Source: Methanococcoides sp. (lineage in GTDB: Archaea; Halobacteriota; Methanosarcinia; Methanosarcinales; Methanosarcinaceae). Taken from it: a stretch of DNA of 57,729 nucleotides. Every line of letters begins with the position of its first letter. The first letter of the stretch is position 1. Both the position numbers and the translations under genes were made by a program. The stretch lies in assembly GCA_021108275.1 (NCBI GenBank), contig JAIORD010000026.1, forward strand, positions 1 through 57,729. The letters run 5' to 3'. The notes under the pieces were generated by a model. That model was given only the letters and a program-made list of their open reading frames with translations, ran no database searches and was not told the DNA's origin. Shown here piece after piece: positions 35,692-45,422 of the stretch.

Positions 35692-36085
35692 TTAATTGTC
35701 CTACATACTCCTGCTTTTGAACGGATCTGCACTTTATTATGACCATCTATTATCAGCACTTTTTTATGATCTGCAGTATACCACAAATAGCATATTTTTT
35801 GAATTAAATACACTAAAACAATCCTAATTCAATTATAATGCAATTAAATAGTTTTTTTAAGAATAAGAAGTCTTTAAGAAGCTTCATCATCAATTTAAAT
35901 CTTATTTTTTACTTAAATTATAAAGTATGCTTATATTCAAGACCACTAATGCAGGGTTGTACAAAGTGGTACTGGAACAGTGCCATTAGTACCACACCAC
36001 CCCATGAATGGCACCTGTACCCCCTCCAGATTTACCTTACAGGTGCTTCCATGAAAACAAAAAAATAGACGAGACGATTGAAAAT
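35692..36085 (+). promoter_or_regulatory. Promoter and hairpin-rich leader of the ABC operon
   Basis: AATTATAAAG near 35917-35926 is a TATA box; transcription should start near 35945 and leave about 140 untranslated bases. Two hairpins follow: GTGGTACT/AGTACCAC (35966-35973 with 35988-35995) and GCACCTGTA/TACAGGTGC (36011-36019 with 36038-36046, extended by ATGG/CCAT), whose loop carries CCCCCTCC. The pyrimidine-rich loop could pair with a ribosome binding sequence. Left of 35900 I see only AT-rich DNA with no gene. Confidence 0.5.
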
Positions 36086-36823
36086 ATGAATGGAACAGAA
36101 CGTGTTGAAATGCAAGAGGACAATACCCCACTGATAAAGCTCAGTGATGTCTGGAAAACATACCAGATGGGAGAAATTGAATTTGATGCATTGAAAAATG
36201 TGGATCTGGACATATACAGTGGAGAATTTGTTGTGATCCTTGGACCCAGCGGAAGCGGGAAAAGTACAATGATGAACCTGATAGGTTGCCTTGATGTTCC
36301 AAGTAAAGGTATCATACGGCTTGAAGATCAGGACATATCAAAGTTAAAGGAGTCAGATCTTGCACAGATCAGGGGGCAAAGCATAGGATTCATTTTTCAG
36401 CAGTTCAACCTGATCCCCACACTCAATTCTTTAGAAAATGTAATGCTACCCCTCGAGTTTCAGGAAGTAGCCCCCGATATTGCTAAAAAGAGAGGGCAGG
36501 AACTTCTGGAGATCGTGGGTCTCGGAGATAAACTTACAAACCTGCCGTCCCAGCTTTCCGGAGGACAACGCCAAAGAGTGGCCATTGCGCGATCACTGGC
36601 CATTGATCCACCGATAATCCTGGCCGATGAACCAACCGGCAACCTCGACAGTAAAACCGGAACATACATACTGGAATTCCTGAACGAGATGCACCAGAAA
36701 GAGAAGAAAACAATCATTATTGTCACACATGATACCGAACCGGTACAGTATGCAGACAAGATAGTCTACATCAGGGACGGACAGGTCGAGAAAATAGAAT
36801 ACAGAAATAAGATGGAGAATTGA
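36086..36823 (+). CDS. ABC transporter ATPase, MacB/LolD type
   Basis: 245 residues from ATG 36086 ([20 protein letters not shown]); an in-frame start further up would read through the leader hairpins and is unlikely. Walker [11 protein letters not shown]-loop [15 protein letters not shown], signature [15 protein letters not shown] and Walker [11 protein letters not shown] are complete. This class drives extracytoplasmic lipoprotein or peptide handling rather than solute import. It is followed after one base by the CARDB-like protein and then the FtsX permease. Confidence 0.93.
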   Translation: MNGTERVEMQEDNTPLIKLSDVWKTYQMGEIEFDALKNVDLDIYSGEFVVILGPSGSGKSTMMNLIGCLDVPSKGIIRLEDQDISKLKESDLAQIRGQSIGFIFQQFNLIPTLNSLENVMLPLEFQEVAPDIAKKRGQELLEIVGLGDKLTNLPSQLSGGQRQRVAIARSLAIDPPIILADEPTGNLDSKTGTYILEFLNEMHQKEKKTIIIVTHDTEPVQYADKIVYIRDGQVEKIEYRNKMEN

Positions 36824-36824
36824 T

Positions 36825-38126
36825 ATGAAAAAAATGATACTATTACTACTACTTGTCTGCATGAGCACTGGAAGTGCTTCTGCAGCAATTTATGTGGATT
36901 CCTCAATGATAACGGTTGATATGTTAAATCAAAACCCAGATCCTGCAAGGCCGGGAGAGACCATGGAAATCACCCTTAGTGTGATGAACGATGGAAATTC
37001 AGACCTTGAAGACGTTACAGTTACCATCGAACCGGAGTATCCATTCTCAAAAGTGACCGGTGAATCCCTGACCCAGACAATACCATATCTGAACTCACGG
37101 CAGGACGAAGATGATGCTGCCATACTCAAATATAAACTTTTTATAGATAATGACGCGCCAGAAGACCTGTATGAACTGGATATAGTTGTAACTGATAGTG
37201 AGAACGGCGGTACGATCACAACGACCGTCAATATTGACGTCCGTGGAAAGGAATACGCACAGATCGTCACCATAACTAAATCAAACATCGACATAGCAAC
37301 CGAAGAACCGCTTGAGTTCATTGTGACCAACACCGGAAATTCACCCCTGAAGAACATGGTAATATCATGGGATGAAGAAAGCGGAGTTGTTCTGCCGGTA
37401 TATTCTGATAACACCAAATATATCGCATACCTCGATGCCGGTGAATCTGCAACTGTAAGCTACACCGTTATGGCTGATGTGAATGCGATTCCCGGGCTTT
37501 ATCAGCTGGACATCTGCCTGAGTTTTGAGGATTATGACTCAAATACAAATGAGATCACTACGAAAGCCGGACTTTTTGTGGGAGGAGAAACCGATTTTGA
37601 TGTTTCGTTCTCCGAGAGTGCAAGTGGGGAAGTCTCACTTTCTGTTGCCAATGTGGGCAACAATGAAGCATATTCTGTGAAAGTATCAATTCCTGAGCAG
37701 GATGGGTACACAGTTACAGGAAGTTCCTCGACCATTGTAGGAAACCTGGAAAAAGGAGATTACACAATCACTTCTTTCAACATTGTTCAATCTGCAAATG
37801 TTGCAATGAACGAAAATAGTGATGATGAAAAAACTGGTACTGGAGAAAATATACCTGCAGGCCGATCTGCCAGCAGAAGTTCAGGAAATGAACTGACAGC
37901 TATTATCGAATATACTGATTCAACTGGTCAGAGGCTTTCAGTTGAGAAAAACGTTGATATTTCATTTACCTCGGGTGCAAGTGGAGAAAGTGATGTGGCA
38001 TACGCCAAGAACAGGGATACAAGTAGCGGGACCAGCACTACCACATACCTTCTGATCCTCGGCGTAATCGTTGCAGGAGCTGCTGTAGTATATAAAAAGA
38101 GAAAGGACAGGGAAAGGGAACAATGA
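36825..38126 (+). CDS. Secreted CARDB/COG1361-type protein with C-terminal membrane anchor
   Basis: 433 residues. Signal peptide (ILLLLLVCMSTGSASA), then three or more Ig-like beta domains (NQNPDPARPGETMEITLSVMN; EEPLEFIVTNTGNSPLKN; GEVSLSVANVGNNEAYSV) of the kind called S-layer-related COG1361, and a C-terminal transmembrane helix with a basic end (LLILGVIVAGAAVVYKKRK). Lying between ATPase and permease, it takes the place that MacA-like adaptors have in bacteria; an adaptor role is an inference. The permease ATG overlaps its stop by four bases. Confidence 0.8.
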   Translation: MKKMILLLLLVCMSTGSASAAIYVDSSMITVDMLNQNPDPARPGETMEITLSVMNDGNSDLEDVTVTIEPEYPFSKVTGESLTQTIPYLNSRQDEDDAAILKYKLFIDNDAPEDLYELDIVVTDSENGGTITTTVNIDVRGKEYAQIVTITKSNIDIATEEPLEFIVTNTGNSPLKNMVISWDEESGVVLPVYSDNTKYIAYLDAGESATVSYTVMADVNAIPGLYQLDICLSFEDYDSNTNEITTKAGLFVGGETDFDVSFSESASGEVSLSVANVGNNEAYSVKVSIPEQDGYTVTGSSSTIVGNLEKGDYTITSFNIVQSANVAMNENSDDEKTGTGENIPAGRSASRSSGNELTAIIEYTDSTGQRLSVEKNVDISFTSGASGESDVAYAKNRDTSSGTSTTTYLLILGVIVAGAAVVYKKRKDREREQ

Positions 38127-39370
38127 GGTTCAAAACATCTCTTAAACTTGCAACCAACATCCTTCTGCACAGTAAGATCAGAAGCTGGCTGACCATCATT
38201 GGCATCGTCATAGGTGTCGCATCAGTAGTTAGTATAGTTGCTCTTGGAGATGCAATGACGGAAAGTGTTGAGAGCAGCTTTGAGGATATGGACCTTACGA
38301 TAATAACCATCACACCAGGATATTCCGGCGCTCAGTCATCAATGGGACCAGGTAGAGGCGAAGGCGGAGGAGGTGCTACCACCACCACTGATGAAGATGA
38401 GCTTACGGATAAGGATATAATAGCACTCCGATCGATCGAAGAGATCGAGTACATGTACGGCCAGATCAGTGGGAAAGCCGACGTGGAATTCACAGGGGAG
38501 ACCGCATCCCTATCAGTTACCGGCGTGGATACACAGGTATGGAAGTACACATCGGAGATGGACTATGATTCAGGTCGTGCCCTTGAGCCATCGGACAATT
38601 ATGTAGCGGTGATCGGATACAATGTCGCAAATGAGCTCTTCGACCAGCCAATTGGAGTGAACCGAGTTATCACCATAGAAGATAGATCTGTAAGGGTGGT
38701 AGGAATACTGGAAGACGGCGAGAGCAATAATGCAGTAATAATGCCCATAGATGCTGCAATAAATGTTATCGATGATGCAGAAAAGGACGTGTACGGATCA
38801 ATTGTGATAAAGGTTGAAGATGAAGATGTCGTGGAATCGGCTGTTGAAGATATAGAGAGTAACCTTCTGATCTCACGTCATGTTGCTGAAAAGGACAGGG
38901 ATTTTTCAGTAACAGATTCAAAATCACAGATGGACGGAGTATCTGACATGGTTTCATCAATGACGTTCTTCCTTGGTGCAATTGCAGGAGTATCTCTTTT
39001 AGTAGGCGCAGTGGGAATTGCAAATACAATGTTCACTTCCGTAATGGAAAAGACAAAAGAGATCGGCACAATGAAAGCCATTGGTGCGAAGAACAGGGAT
39101 ATCATGATGATATTCGTTATGAATTCTGCACTTGTGGGTTTTGTAGGTGGGTTTTTAGGAATCGTTCTTGGAGAGATCGTTTCACGAGTTGTCATACCCA
39201 TGAGCGGATTGCAGATCGGACGTACTGCCACGAGTTCAGCAACCGGCCTGTCCCCAGAACTAATAATCCTTGGAATAGGACTTGCAATGCTGATAGGAGT
39301 TATTTCCGGTGTTATCCCTGCATACAGTGCATCCAAGATGAAGCCGGTAGATGCTTTGAGATATGAATGA
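38123..39370 (+). CDS. ABC transporter permease, MacB/FtsX family
   Basis: 415 residues. One N-terminal transmembrane helix (WLTIIGIVIGVASVVSIVAL), a large extracytoplasmic domain of about 230 residues (MacB_PCD type), then three C-terminal helices with the FtsX core (EIGTMKAIGAKNRDIMMIFV). The external domain has a Gly/Thr-rich loop near 75-90. With the preceding ATPase it forms a mechanotransmission-type ABC complex acting on outer-surface substrates. A strong terminator closes the operon. Confidence 0.92.
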   Translation: MRFKTSLKLATNILLHSKIRSWLTIIGIVIGVASVVSIVALGDAMTESVESSFEDMDLTIITITPGYSGAQSSMGPGRGEGGGGATTTTDEDELTDKDIIALRSIEEIEYMYGQISGKADVEFTGETASLSVTGVDTQVWKYTSEMDYDSGRALEPSDNYVAVIGYNVANELFDQPIGVNRVITIEDRSVRVVGILEDGESNNAVIMPIDAAINVIDDAEKDVYGSIVIKVEDEDVVESAVEDIESNLLISRHVAEKDRDFSVTDSKSQMDGVSDMVSSMTFFLGAIAGVSLLVGAVGIANTMFTSVMEKTKEIGTMKAIGAKNRDIMMIFVMNSALVGFVGGFLGIVLGEIVSRVVIPMSGLQIGRTATSSATGLSPELIILGIGLAMLIGVISGVIPAYSASKMKPVDALRYE

Positions 39371-39391
39371 ACAGACTGTAGACATTACATA

Positions 39392-39430
39392 GTTCCTGCC
39401 AATAAACTGGCAGGAACACTACTCTTTTAT
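39392..39430 (+). terminator. Terminator of the ABC operon
   Basis: GTTCCTGCCA/TGGCAGGAAC, perfect 10-bp stem with a 6-base loop (39392-39417), followed by CTCTTTTATTT. Confidence 0.85.
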
Positions 39431-39496
39431 TTGTCACTATTTTCTTACGACTTGCAAATCAGCGTATTTAATAACCATCAGGATAATCTACTTCGC

Positions 39497-41053
39497 ATGA
39501 ATTTTACCAAAAGACCTTTTCTGTTGACCATACTTGATGGCTGGGGATATTCCCCTGAAGTGGAAGGAAATGCTATCCATACAGCCAACACCCCCAACCT
39601 TGATGATCTGCTAGAGACATATCCGAATACACTCCTCAGCGCTTCAGGTGAAGATGTGGGACTGCCTGAAGGACAGATGGGGAATTCAGAGGTCGGGCAC
39701 TTGAACATAGGTGCAGGACGTGTTGTCTACCAGGACCTTACACGCATCAACCGGGATATCGGGAACGGGGACTTTTTCAAGAACCCTGTATTGAAACAAG
39801 CAATTGAAAATGTAAAAGCACAGGGTTCTGCATTGCACCTTATGGGACTGTTCTCTTACGGTGGTGTCCACAGCCACATGAAGCACCTACGTGCGCTTAT
39901 TGAATTTGCAAAGGCTGAAGGTATTACTGAAATATTCGTCCATGCATTCCTCGATGGAAGGGACGTTCCTCCAAGAGCAGCGCTTGAGGATATGAAGGAA
40001 CATGTGGAATACTGCAACAACCTGGGAGTCGGAAAGATAGCCACAGTTTCAGGGCGTTATTATGCCATGGACCGGGATAACCGCTGGGAACGGATCGAAG
40101 ATGCATACAATGCGATTACCCGGGGCGAGGGAGTGTATTATTCAAAAGGACCCATTGATGCCATTTCGGAAGGTTATGAGAGAGGCGAGAATGATGAATT
40201 TATCAAACCTACGGTGATCGTCGATGAAAATGGTAGACCCATAGGAACTGTGAATGAAAAAGATACGGTCATTTTCTTCAATTTCCGCCCTGATCGTGCA
40301 AGGCAATTGACCTATGCTTTCGTGAATGATGAATTTGACAATTTTGAACGCAAAAGCCATCCAAAAGTGCATTTTGTATGCATGACAGAATACGATGAAA
40401 GGCTGGATGTCCCCATAGCCTTCTCTTCGGAAGAACTGAAGAACACATTGGGAGAGGTGCTCAGCAAAGAGGGAATAAAGCAGTTGCGTATAGCTGAGAC
40501 CGAAAAATATGCACATGTGACATTCTTTTTCAACGGAGGAGTTGAGAAGCAGAACGAAGGAGAGGACAGGTGTCTTATCCCATCCCCAAAGGTGGCAACC
40601 TATGACCTGAAACCGGAAATGAGTGCCTATGAGGTCACCGAAGAGCTGATAGAAAGGATAGGATCTGGAAAGTATGATGTGATCGTACTCAATCTTGCCA
40701 ACATGGACATGGTAGGACATAGCGGCATAATGGAAGCGGCCGTGAAAGCGGTCGAGGTCGTTGACGATTGTGTAGGAAAGATAATTACTGCAATAAAGGA
40801 AGCAGGTGGCGAAGCCATGATAATGGCAGACCATGGCAATGCCGAAAAGATGGTAGAGTTCTGCAACAATACGGACAGGCAATGCCACACGGCCCATACG
40901 CCAAATCCGGTCCGCTGTATCTATGTGACACAGGAAAAGGGAGTTGAACTTCAAAAAGGAAGGCTTTCAGATGTTGCACCCACCATACTGAAGATAATAG
41001 GCATTGAAAAGCCACCGGAAATGACCGGGGTTCCTTTAATAAAGAACACTTAA
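39497..41053 (+). CDS. gpmI: 2,3-bisphosphoglycerate-independent phosphoglycerate mutase
   Basis: 518 residues from ATG 39497 ([20 protein letters not shown]); upstream codons of the frame do not match the family. The metal site Asp (LDGWG), the nucleophilic Ser ([14 protein letters not shown]), [22 protein letters not shown], and the C-terminal [10 protein letters not shown] and HTAHTPNPV metal motifs are all present. It interconverts 3- and 2-phosphoglycerate. This is the full-length GpmI form, not the short archaeal ApgM. No ribosome binding site is visible. Its stop overlaps the converging fen1 stop by a few bases. Confidence 0.95.
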   Translation: MNFTKRPFLLTILDGWGYSPEVEGNAIHTANTPNLDDLLETYPNTLLSASGEDVGLPEGQMGNSEVGHLNIGAGRVVYQDLTRINRDIGNGDFFKNPVLKQAIENVKAQGSALHLMGLFSYGGVHSHMKHLRALIEFAKAEGITEIFVHAFLDGRDVPPRAALEDMKEHVEYCNNLGVGKIATVSGRYYAMDRDNRWERIEDAYNAITRGEGVYYSKGPIDAISEGYERGENDEFIKPTVIVDENGRPIGTVNEKDTVIFFNFRPDRARQLTYAFVNDEFDNFERKSHPKVHFVCMTEYDERLDVPIAFSSEELKNTLGEVLSKEGIKQLRIAETEKYAHVTFFFNGGVEKQNEGEDRCLIPSPKVATYDLKPEMSAYEVTEELIERIGSGKYDVIVLNLANMDMVGHSGIMEAAVKAVEVVDDCVGKIITAIKEAGGEAMIMADHGNAEKMVEFCNNTDRQCHTAHTPNPVRCIYVTQEKGVELQKGRLSDVAPTILKIIGIEKPPEMTGVPLIKNT

Positions 41054-42066
41054 AACCACTGATCAAGAGTGCTTTGACTGCCACCCATGTTCGCTTCAAG
41101 GCGGTCAAGTGCTTTATTGACCCGGTCCTCTGAAAAATCGTGTTTTTTGCAGAGAAGATCAATTACCCCGGCACGGTCAGGCTTGATCCATTTAAGCTCA
41201 TAATCATCTGTGACCGGCGGGTTCATGAAGAAATCCCTTTTAGCGTCAAGGTCTTCGATCTCTTTGCCAAGTTCTTCAAGTACAGCTTTTATATCGCCGT
41301 GTTCCTTCACCAGTTTAAGCGCTCTTTTCGGACCGATGTTCTCGAGACCGGTATTATAATCTGTGCCTACACACATGGCAATATCGATCAATTGCTGTCT
41401 TGTAATGCCAAGTTCCCCAAGGGAATCCTCAAGGGATAAGACCTCAGGTTTAACATCCACATAGATGTTCTTTTTCGGAAGCTTTCGCTTACCGGTAATA
41501 GTGAGATTTCGAACCACCCGTGGTGCACCGAAAAGAAAAGAATCATAGTCCTGTGAACCGATATAATCAGCATCCCCTTTTTGGACCATGTATGAGGCCT
41601 GTGCCTCCCCCTCGGATGGTGCTTTCACATAAGGGATACCCATCAATTCCAATAGTCTGACAGAATCATCGATCATCTCACGGGTCACTTTTGAGGAGGC
41701 CTGTGCATACTTGTAGGCTTCTTCCTCAAGCCCCTGTGCTTTTGCATCTTCCCATTTAGCAGTTGCATTTTCCCGAAACTCATGCCGTTTTGCCAGAGTA
41801 TCTGATTTGAAATCAGGAGGTTTACCATCAAAGACAAAAATAGGTTTGACACCTGCTTCGATGAGACTGGTAAGCCTGTAAAGGATACCCGAAAGATGAG
41901 AAGTGATCTGACCGCTGGAATCCTTTAGAGGGGTTCCGTCACGTTGCCTGATTATACTTAAGAACTGATAAAGAGTATTATACGCATCGATAGCCACCAC
42001 TTTATTTGAAAGCCCAGCTAACTCGATGGCATCTTTAAGAAGTAGATCCCCAATATCCGTACCCAT
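41050..42066 (-). CDS. fen: Flap endonuclease 1
   Basis: 338 residues from ATG 42066 ([16 protein letters not shown]); a TTG two codons earlier is unlikely. Nuclease core acidic residues are seen in [34 protein letters not shown] and [14 protein letters not shown], plus a helix-two-turn-helix after that. The C-terminal QSTLDQWF is a PIP box for binding the PCNA clamp. It trims flaps during Okazaki fragment maturation and repair. Confidence 0.95.
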   Translation of the reverse strand: MGTDIGDLLLKDAIELAGLSNKVVAIDAYNTLYQFLSIIRQRDGTPLKDSSGQITSHLSGILYRLTSLIEAGVKPIFVFDGKPPDFKSDTLAKRHEFRENATAKWEDAKAQGLEEEAYKYAQASSKVTREMIDDSVRLLELMGIPYVKAPSEGEAQASYMVQKGDADYIGSQDYDSFLFGAPRVVRNLTITGKRKLPKKNIYVDVKPEVLSLEDSLGELGITRQQLIDIAMCVGTDYNTGLENIGPKRALKLVKEHGDIKAVLEELGKEIEDLDAKRDFFMNPPVTDDYELKWIKPDRAGVIDLLCKKHDFSEDRVNKALDRLEANMGGSQSTLDQWF

Positions 42067-42084
42067 GTTCAAATGATGTAAATA

Positions 42085-42399
42085 TTATAGATCTCCAGAG
42101 AGACCATCGGTAATGGAAAGTCTGATATCGATGACAGAATCATCGTTTGCATTCATTTTTCCAACTTTAAGGACATTACCATCTCTTTCAACTACCTCTG
42201 TCCTGGTCACTTCGACCTGGTGTCCATCGCTACTAGTACAGTTCTTATGCACCACTAGAAGCTCCTGACCACCAACAGAGCCTTTTCCCACCATTGAGAC
42301 CAGATTTTTTATGATCTGCTCAAATTCAGAATATATCAATATTTCTGAATACTTTCCAGCCTTTTTAATTATGCCAATTGGTTCTAAATTGATGCGCAT
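42085..42399 (-). CDS. Small TrmO-like protein lacking most of the SAM-binding core
   Basis: 104 residues from ATG 42399, fixed by GGGAG seven bases upstream. It begins LEPIGIIKKAGK and ends RTEVVERDGNVLKVGKMN followed by DDSVIDIRLSI. These resemble the opening (PIGVI) and closing (GTPVLDIKPY) strands of TrmO/UPF0066, the tRNA-Thr m6A37 methyltransferase, but the central part is shorter and the SAM-contact residues are not recognisable. It may have become a binding or dimerisation protein. It lies 18 bases downstream of... no gene on its own strand; fen1 follows it by 18 bases, so the two are likely co-transcribed. Confidence 0.5.
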   Translation of the reverse strand: MRINLEPIGIIKKAGKYSEILIYSEFEQIIKNLVSMVGKGSVGGQELLVVHKNCTSSDGHQVEVTRTEVVERDGNVLKVGKMNANDDSVIDIRLSITDGLSGDL

Positions 42400-42550
42400 A
42401 TACGCACTCCCTTGAATCTTAGCAATATTACAAATCCCATATATACTAGCACACATATATGGGTTTCGACATATGACGACAGGCACAATATAATAGAACA
42501 GTTTGTAATGCAACTGATTCTGCTTAGTTCAAAGAAAAAAAGAGAAGGAA

Positions 42551-42877
42551 TTAACGATATGATTTCCTATTAACTACGTCCATTGCCTCATCCACTACAG
42601 TGATAACTTCGTTCATCTTCTTGTCCATTGAGCCCTCAATGCTCTGTATATTGATACGAAGAGAACGTTCCTTATCATCCAGCGTCTTTTCGATCCTCCG
42701 AAGCCTGATATCCAGAGAAAGGATCATCGCAGCCAATGCACCTACCATTACAATAGCAGAGAGTATTATCAAAGAATTAGCAGAGTTGGGTTTGAACCTG
42801 CCAAGCCATTCATAGGTCAGCACAAAAGAAGATACAACCATCACGATCGAAAATACAATGTCCCGGGAATCCATCAT
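42551..42877 (-). CDS. Small membrane protein with C-terminal coiled coil
   Basis: 108 residues (or 107 from the second ATG, better spaced from GAGG). Two transmembrane helices (IVFSIVMVVSSFVLTY and SLIILSAIVMVGALAAMIL) are followed by a charged helix RLRRIEKTLDDKERSLRINI with heptad pattern. No known function. Divergent from the presenilin-like protease gene. Confidence 0.6.
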   Translation of the reverse strand: MMDSRDIVFSIVMVVSSFVLTYEWLGRFKPNSANSLIILSAIVMVGALAAMILSLDIRLRRIEKTLDDKERSLRINIQSIEGSMDKKMNEVITVVDEAMDVVNRKSYR

Positions 42878-43029
42878 TTTACCTCATTTACTAAAATACA
42901 GCAATCCTATCGATAACAACATCGATGTATAACTGATAACACCTATTATAACAATTACATACTATTAAATACTGTGCCGATATTTCAAATTTGCACTACA
43001 TAGATATTTTGGGTACAGGGAGAATTATA

Positions 43030-43908
43030 TTGAGTTCCGAAAAAGACACATTCAAAGATTATCTGCCAATGTTCGCAATGGCCGGGTTGATCCTAATAGT
43101 ACAGGTTCTCGCATTGATACTGGCATCCCCAATGGATAAATTGGGAATGCAAGCCGTAGAGAATCCCGAATCAACTGCCAATTCGTTCTATTACATAGGA
43201 TTCATCCTCGCATTCACATTCCTGTTACTGCTTGCCATCAAACGTAACATGAAATGGGTAATACAACTGACAATATTGCTTGCAGTAGGAGCCACCATAT
43301 TCTATGGATTTTATCCGATCTTGTATCTGCTTGGAATAAGTGAGACATTGAGCAGTACACTGGGAATTATACTGGCAATTGCACTCACCATCGTCCTTTA
43401 CAAGTTCCCGGAATGGTATGTCATAGATACCATCGGCATAATAATCGGAGCTGCTGCCAGTTCGATATTCGGAATATCCTTTGGCATCCTGCCAGCGATC
43501 GTCCTGTTATCACTTCTTGCAATATACGATGCCATATCGGTCTATAAGACAAAGCACATGATCGATCTTGCGGAAGGTGTGATGGACCTCAGATTGCCAA
43601 TACTTTTCGTCATCCCGAAAAAGCTGAACTATTCATTCATAAAGGACGGCATGAAAAAAGAAGGTGAAAGAGATGCGTTCTTTATGGGACTTGGGGATGC
43701 GGTCATGCCAACCGTTCTGGTGGTATCTGCAAACGTATTCATTGCCCACACAGGGTTCATATCATACCCTGCCCTTGGAGCAATAATAGGAACACTTATC
43801 GGATTCATCGGACTTACAATATTCGTCATGAAAGGAAAGCCACAGGCAGGACTTCCATTCCTGAACGGCGGAGTGATCCTTGGGTACATCGCAGGTGCAC
43901 TTCTTTAG
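43030..43908 (+). CDS. Presenilin/signal-peptide-peptidase-like intramembrane aspartyl protease
   Basis: 292 residues from TTG 43030, fixed by GGGAG seven bases upstream. Nine or so transmembrane helices. Catalytic aspartates are in IYDAISVY (YD motif) and MGLGDAVMP (GLGD motif), and AGLPFLN near the end stands where presenilins have the PAL motif (my alignment by eye). Such PSH proteins cleave transmembrane helices. It is the only complete gene I found here that ends in TAG; six more codons (GGA ATC CCG CTT CTG GGA) follow before TAA. Confidence 0.88.
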   Translation: MSSEKDTFKDYLPMFAMAGLILIVQVLALILASPMDKLGMQAVENPESTANSFYYIGFILAFTFLLLLAIKRNMKWVIQLTILLAVGATIFYGFYPILYLLGISETLSSTLGIILAIALTIVLYKFPEWYVIDTIGIIIGAAASSIFGISFGILPAIVLLSLLAIYDAISVYKTKHMIDLAEGVMDLRLPILFVIPKKLNYSFIKDGMKKEGERDAFFMGLGDAVMPTVLVVSANVFIAHTGFISYPALGAIIGTLIGFIGLTIFVMKGKPQAGLPFLNGGVILGYIAGALL

Positions 43909-43978
43909 GGAATCCCGCTTCTGGGATAAGATAGAATCGATAAGATGAAATTATAAAAAACAAATTGAATTAAATATA

Positions 43979-44013
43979 GATGATGCTTAAAACAGCATCA
44001 TCATGCTTTTTTT
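43979..44013 (+). terminator. Terminator after the presenilin-like gene
   Basis: GATGATGCT/AGCATCATC, 9-bp perfect stem with loop TAAAAC (43979-44002), then a run of seven T at 44007-44013. It overlaps the end of the converging AhpD-like gene. Confidence 0.85.
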
Positions 44014-44461
44014 AATCGTGATTCGCGATCTTGCAAACATCACAATCATCGTTGCCATCACATTTCCTGCCATTGAACTCTGCATCAAGGGCACGTGTGC
44101 CTTCCGCAAGTACGGATGCATTGGAAATGGCACCAGCGATCAGAACAGCATCAAATATCTCTTCCTTGGTAAGCCCGAGCCTGTTTGCCACACGGATGTG
44201 CATATTCATACAATGGTCGCACCGAAGGGCAGATGCAACACCGATACAGATCAGTTCGATCGTTTTCGGATCAAGCCTTTCGAATTCACGCATGATCGAA
44301 TTGTCATACATTACCTTGGGGAGAAGGAGATCCGGCATATCCCGCATGAACTCCAGAATATATGGGATCTCACCGTAACGCTCCTTCACGCCTTCCAGTA
44401 TATCAGAAACTGCCTCATCAGGCTCTTTATCTATGATTTCACGGATCTTCTCAATGTCCAT
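44012..44461 (-). CDS. Carboxymuconolactone decarboxylase/AhpD-like protein
   Basis: 149 residues from ATG 44461, preceded by TGAGGA. The AhpD-type redox motif CDHCMNMH (CxxCxxxH) lies at about 81-88 in a helical domain; a Cys-rich end (KCDGNDDCDVC) adds three more cysteines, unusual for the family and suggestive of metal binding. Family members act as thiol peroxidase partners or decarboxylases. It lies 28 bases after mmp7 on the same strand and may be the last gene of the MCR-activation operon. Confidence 0.85.
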   Translation of the reverse strand: MDIEKIREIIDKEPDEAVSDILEGVKERYGEIPYILEFMRDMPDLLLPKVMYDNSIMREFERLDPKTIELICIGVASALRCDHCMNMHIRVANRLGLTKEEIFDAVLIAGAISNASVLAEGTRALDAEFNGRKCDGNDDCDVCKIANHD

Positions 44462-44489
44462 AATAATCCTCACTTAAACTACAGATATT

Positions 44490-45422
44490 TTAAATATTTG
44501 CTACCTCAGACCTGCGTTTGATCTTTACAAGAATGTAATCCTTCATCTTGGAAGGAAGGATGTTCGCCACATCCGAAAGGAGGAAGCCTTCATCAAATAC
44601 GATATTCCCGACAGCTTCATGGTATCTATCATAAGGCAGTTTTATCCTCATGCCGTCAAGCTGAAGCGTGATCGGGGCAGGTGTCAGCACATTAAGAATA
44701 TCAGGAACCTGCTCCTGAACCTCTTTCATGAGCCTTGCAGGAAGAACTGCAAGCGGGTCCTTTGCAATATTTTCCCTCTTGAGATTCACGATCTCCCCCA
44801 CTTTTTCGTTCATAACGTCCATTGCGTCCAGTTCGTGACCTTTCCTCATCCTATGAGCAACACGCCCGATGCCACCAACATATATGTCAGCTCCGGAAAT
44901 CTCCTCAGTTCTGATGTCAGGGCCACCGGTCACCACGATAGGTATCTCGATGCCTTCGAAGAGCTTTGGCTTCTTGTTAATTATACAATCCTTGAAAGTG
45001 CCGAACGAGAAAACAGCAACATCATGCTCATTAATGAGCCTTCTCTCATAATCAGCAGACAATGCGACCCTTCGGCCCATTCCCCTTGCAAGCCCGATCA
45101 TATTAGTATTCGCTCCTCCGCGACGGATATATTCCGCAATATCACATGCTGAATGTGGAAGATGATGTGATGCGAGTGTAGGAGACACTACCGCTACTTC
45201 AGTACCCGTAAGCGGTGCCGAGGTCAGCTTACCAAGAAGCTTTTTGCAGAGATCCTCGACAAGATGGACATCCTTTTTCGGAATGAGCATAACAAGAGTG
45301 ACCTCTGTTGAAGCAGGGGTCTTCTGAACGAGATAACCGCCAAGGTCTTCCAGAAGCTCAAGGATAAGACTGTGTTTGTGAATACCGCCTTCATAGATAT
45401 ACGGCTCAAGTACTGCTCCCAT
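44490..45422 (-). CDS. mmp7: Methanogenesis marker protein 7
   Basis: 310 residues (start MGAVLEPYIYEGGIHKHSLI). It matches the methanogenesis marker 7 family as I know it, one of the proteins found in the component A3a complex that activates methyl-coenzyme M reductase with AtwA and ATP. No classical cofactor motif is visible. ATG overlaps the TGA of mmp17 by one base. Confidence 0.9.
   Translation of the reverse strand: MGAVLEPYIYEGGIHKHSLILELLEDLGGYLVQKTPASTEVTLVMLIPKKDVHLVEDLCKKLLGKLTSAPLTGTEVAVVSPTLASHHLPHSACDIAEYIRRGGANTNMIGLARGMGRRVALSADYERRLINEHDVAVFSFGTFKDCIINKKPKLFEGIEIPIVVTGGPDIRTEEISGADIYVGGIGRVAHRMRKGHELDAMDVMNEKVGEIVNLKRENIAKDPLAVLPARLMKEVQEQVPDILNVLTPAPITLQLDGMRIKLPYDRYHEAVGNIVFDEGFLLSDVANILPSKMKDYILVKIKRRSEVANI

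Noticed and set aside
40142-40954. 270-codon minus-strand frame opposite gpmI
   Set aside because: Lies inside a complete enzyme gene with all catalytic motifs; Phe/His/Tyr-rich composition typical of a shadow frame.
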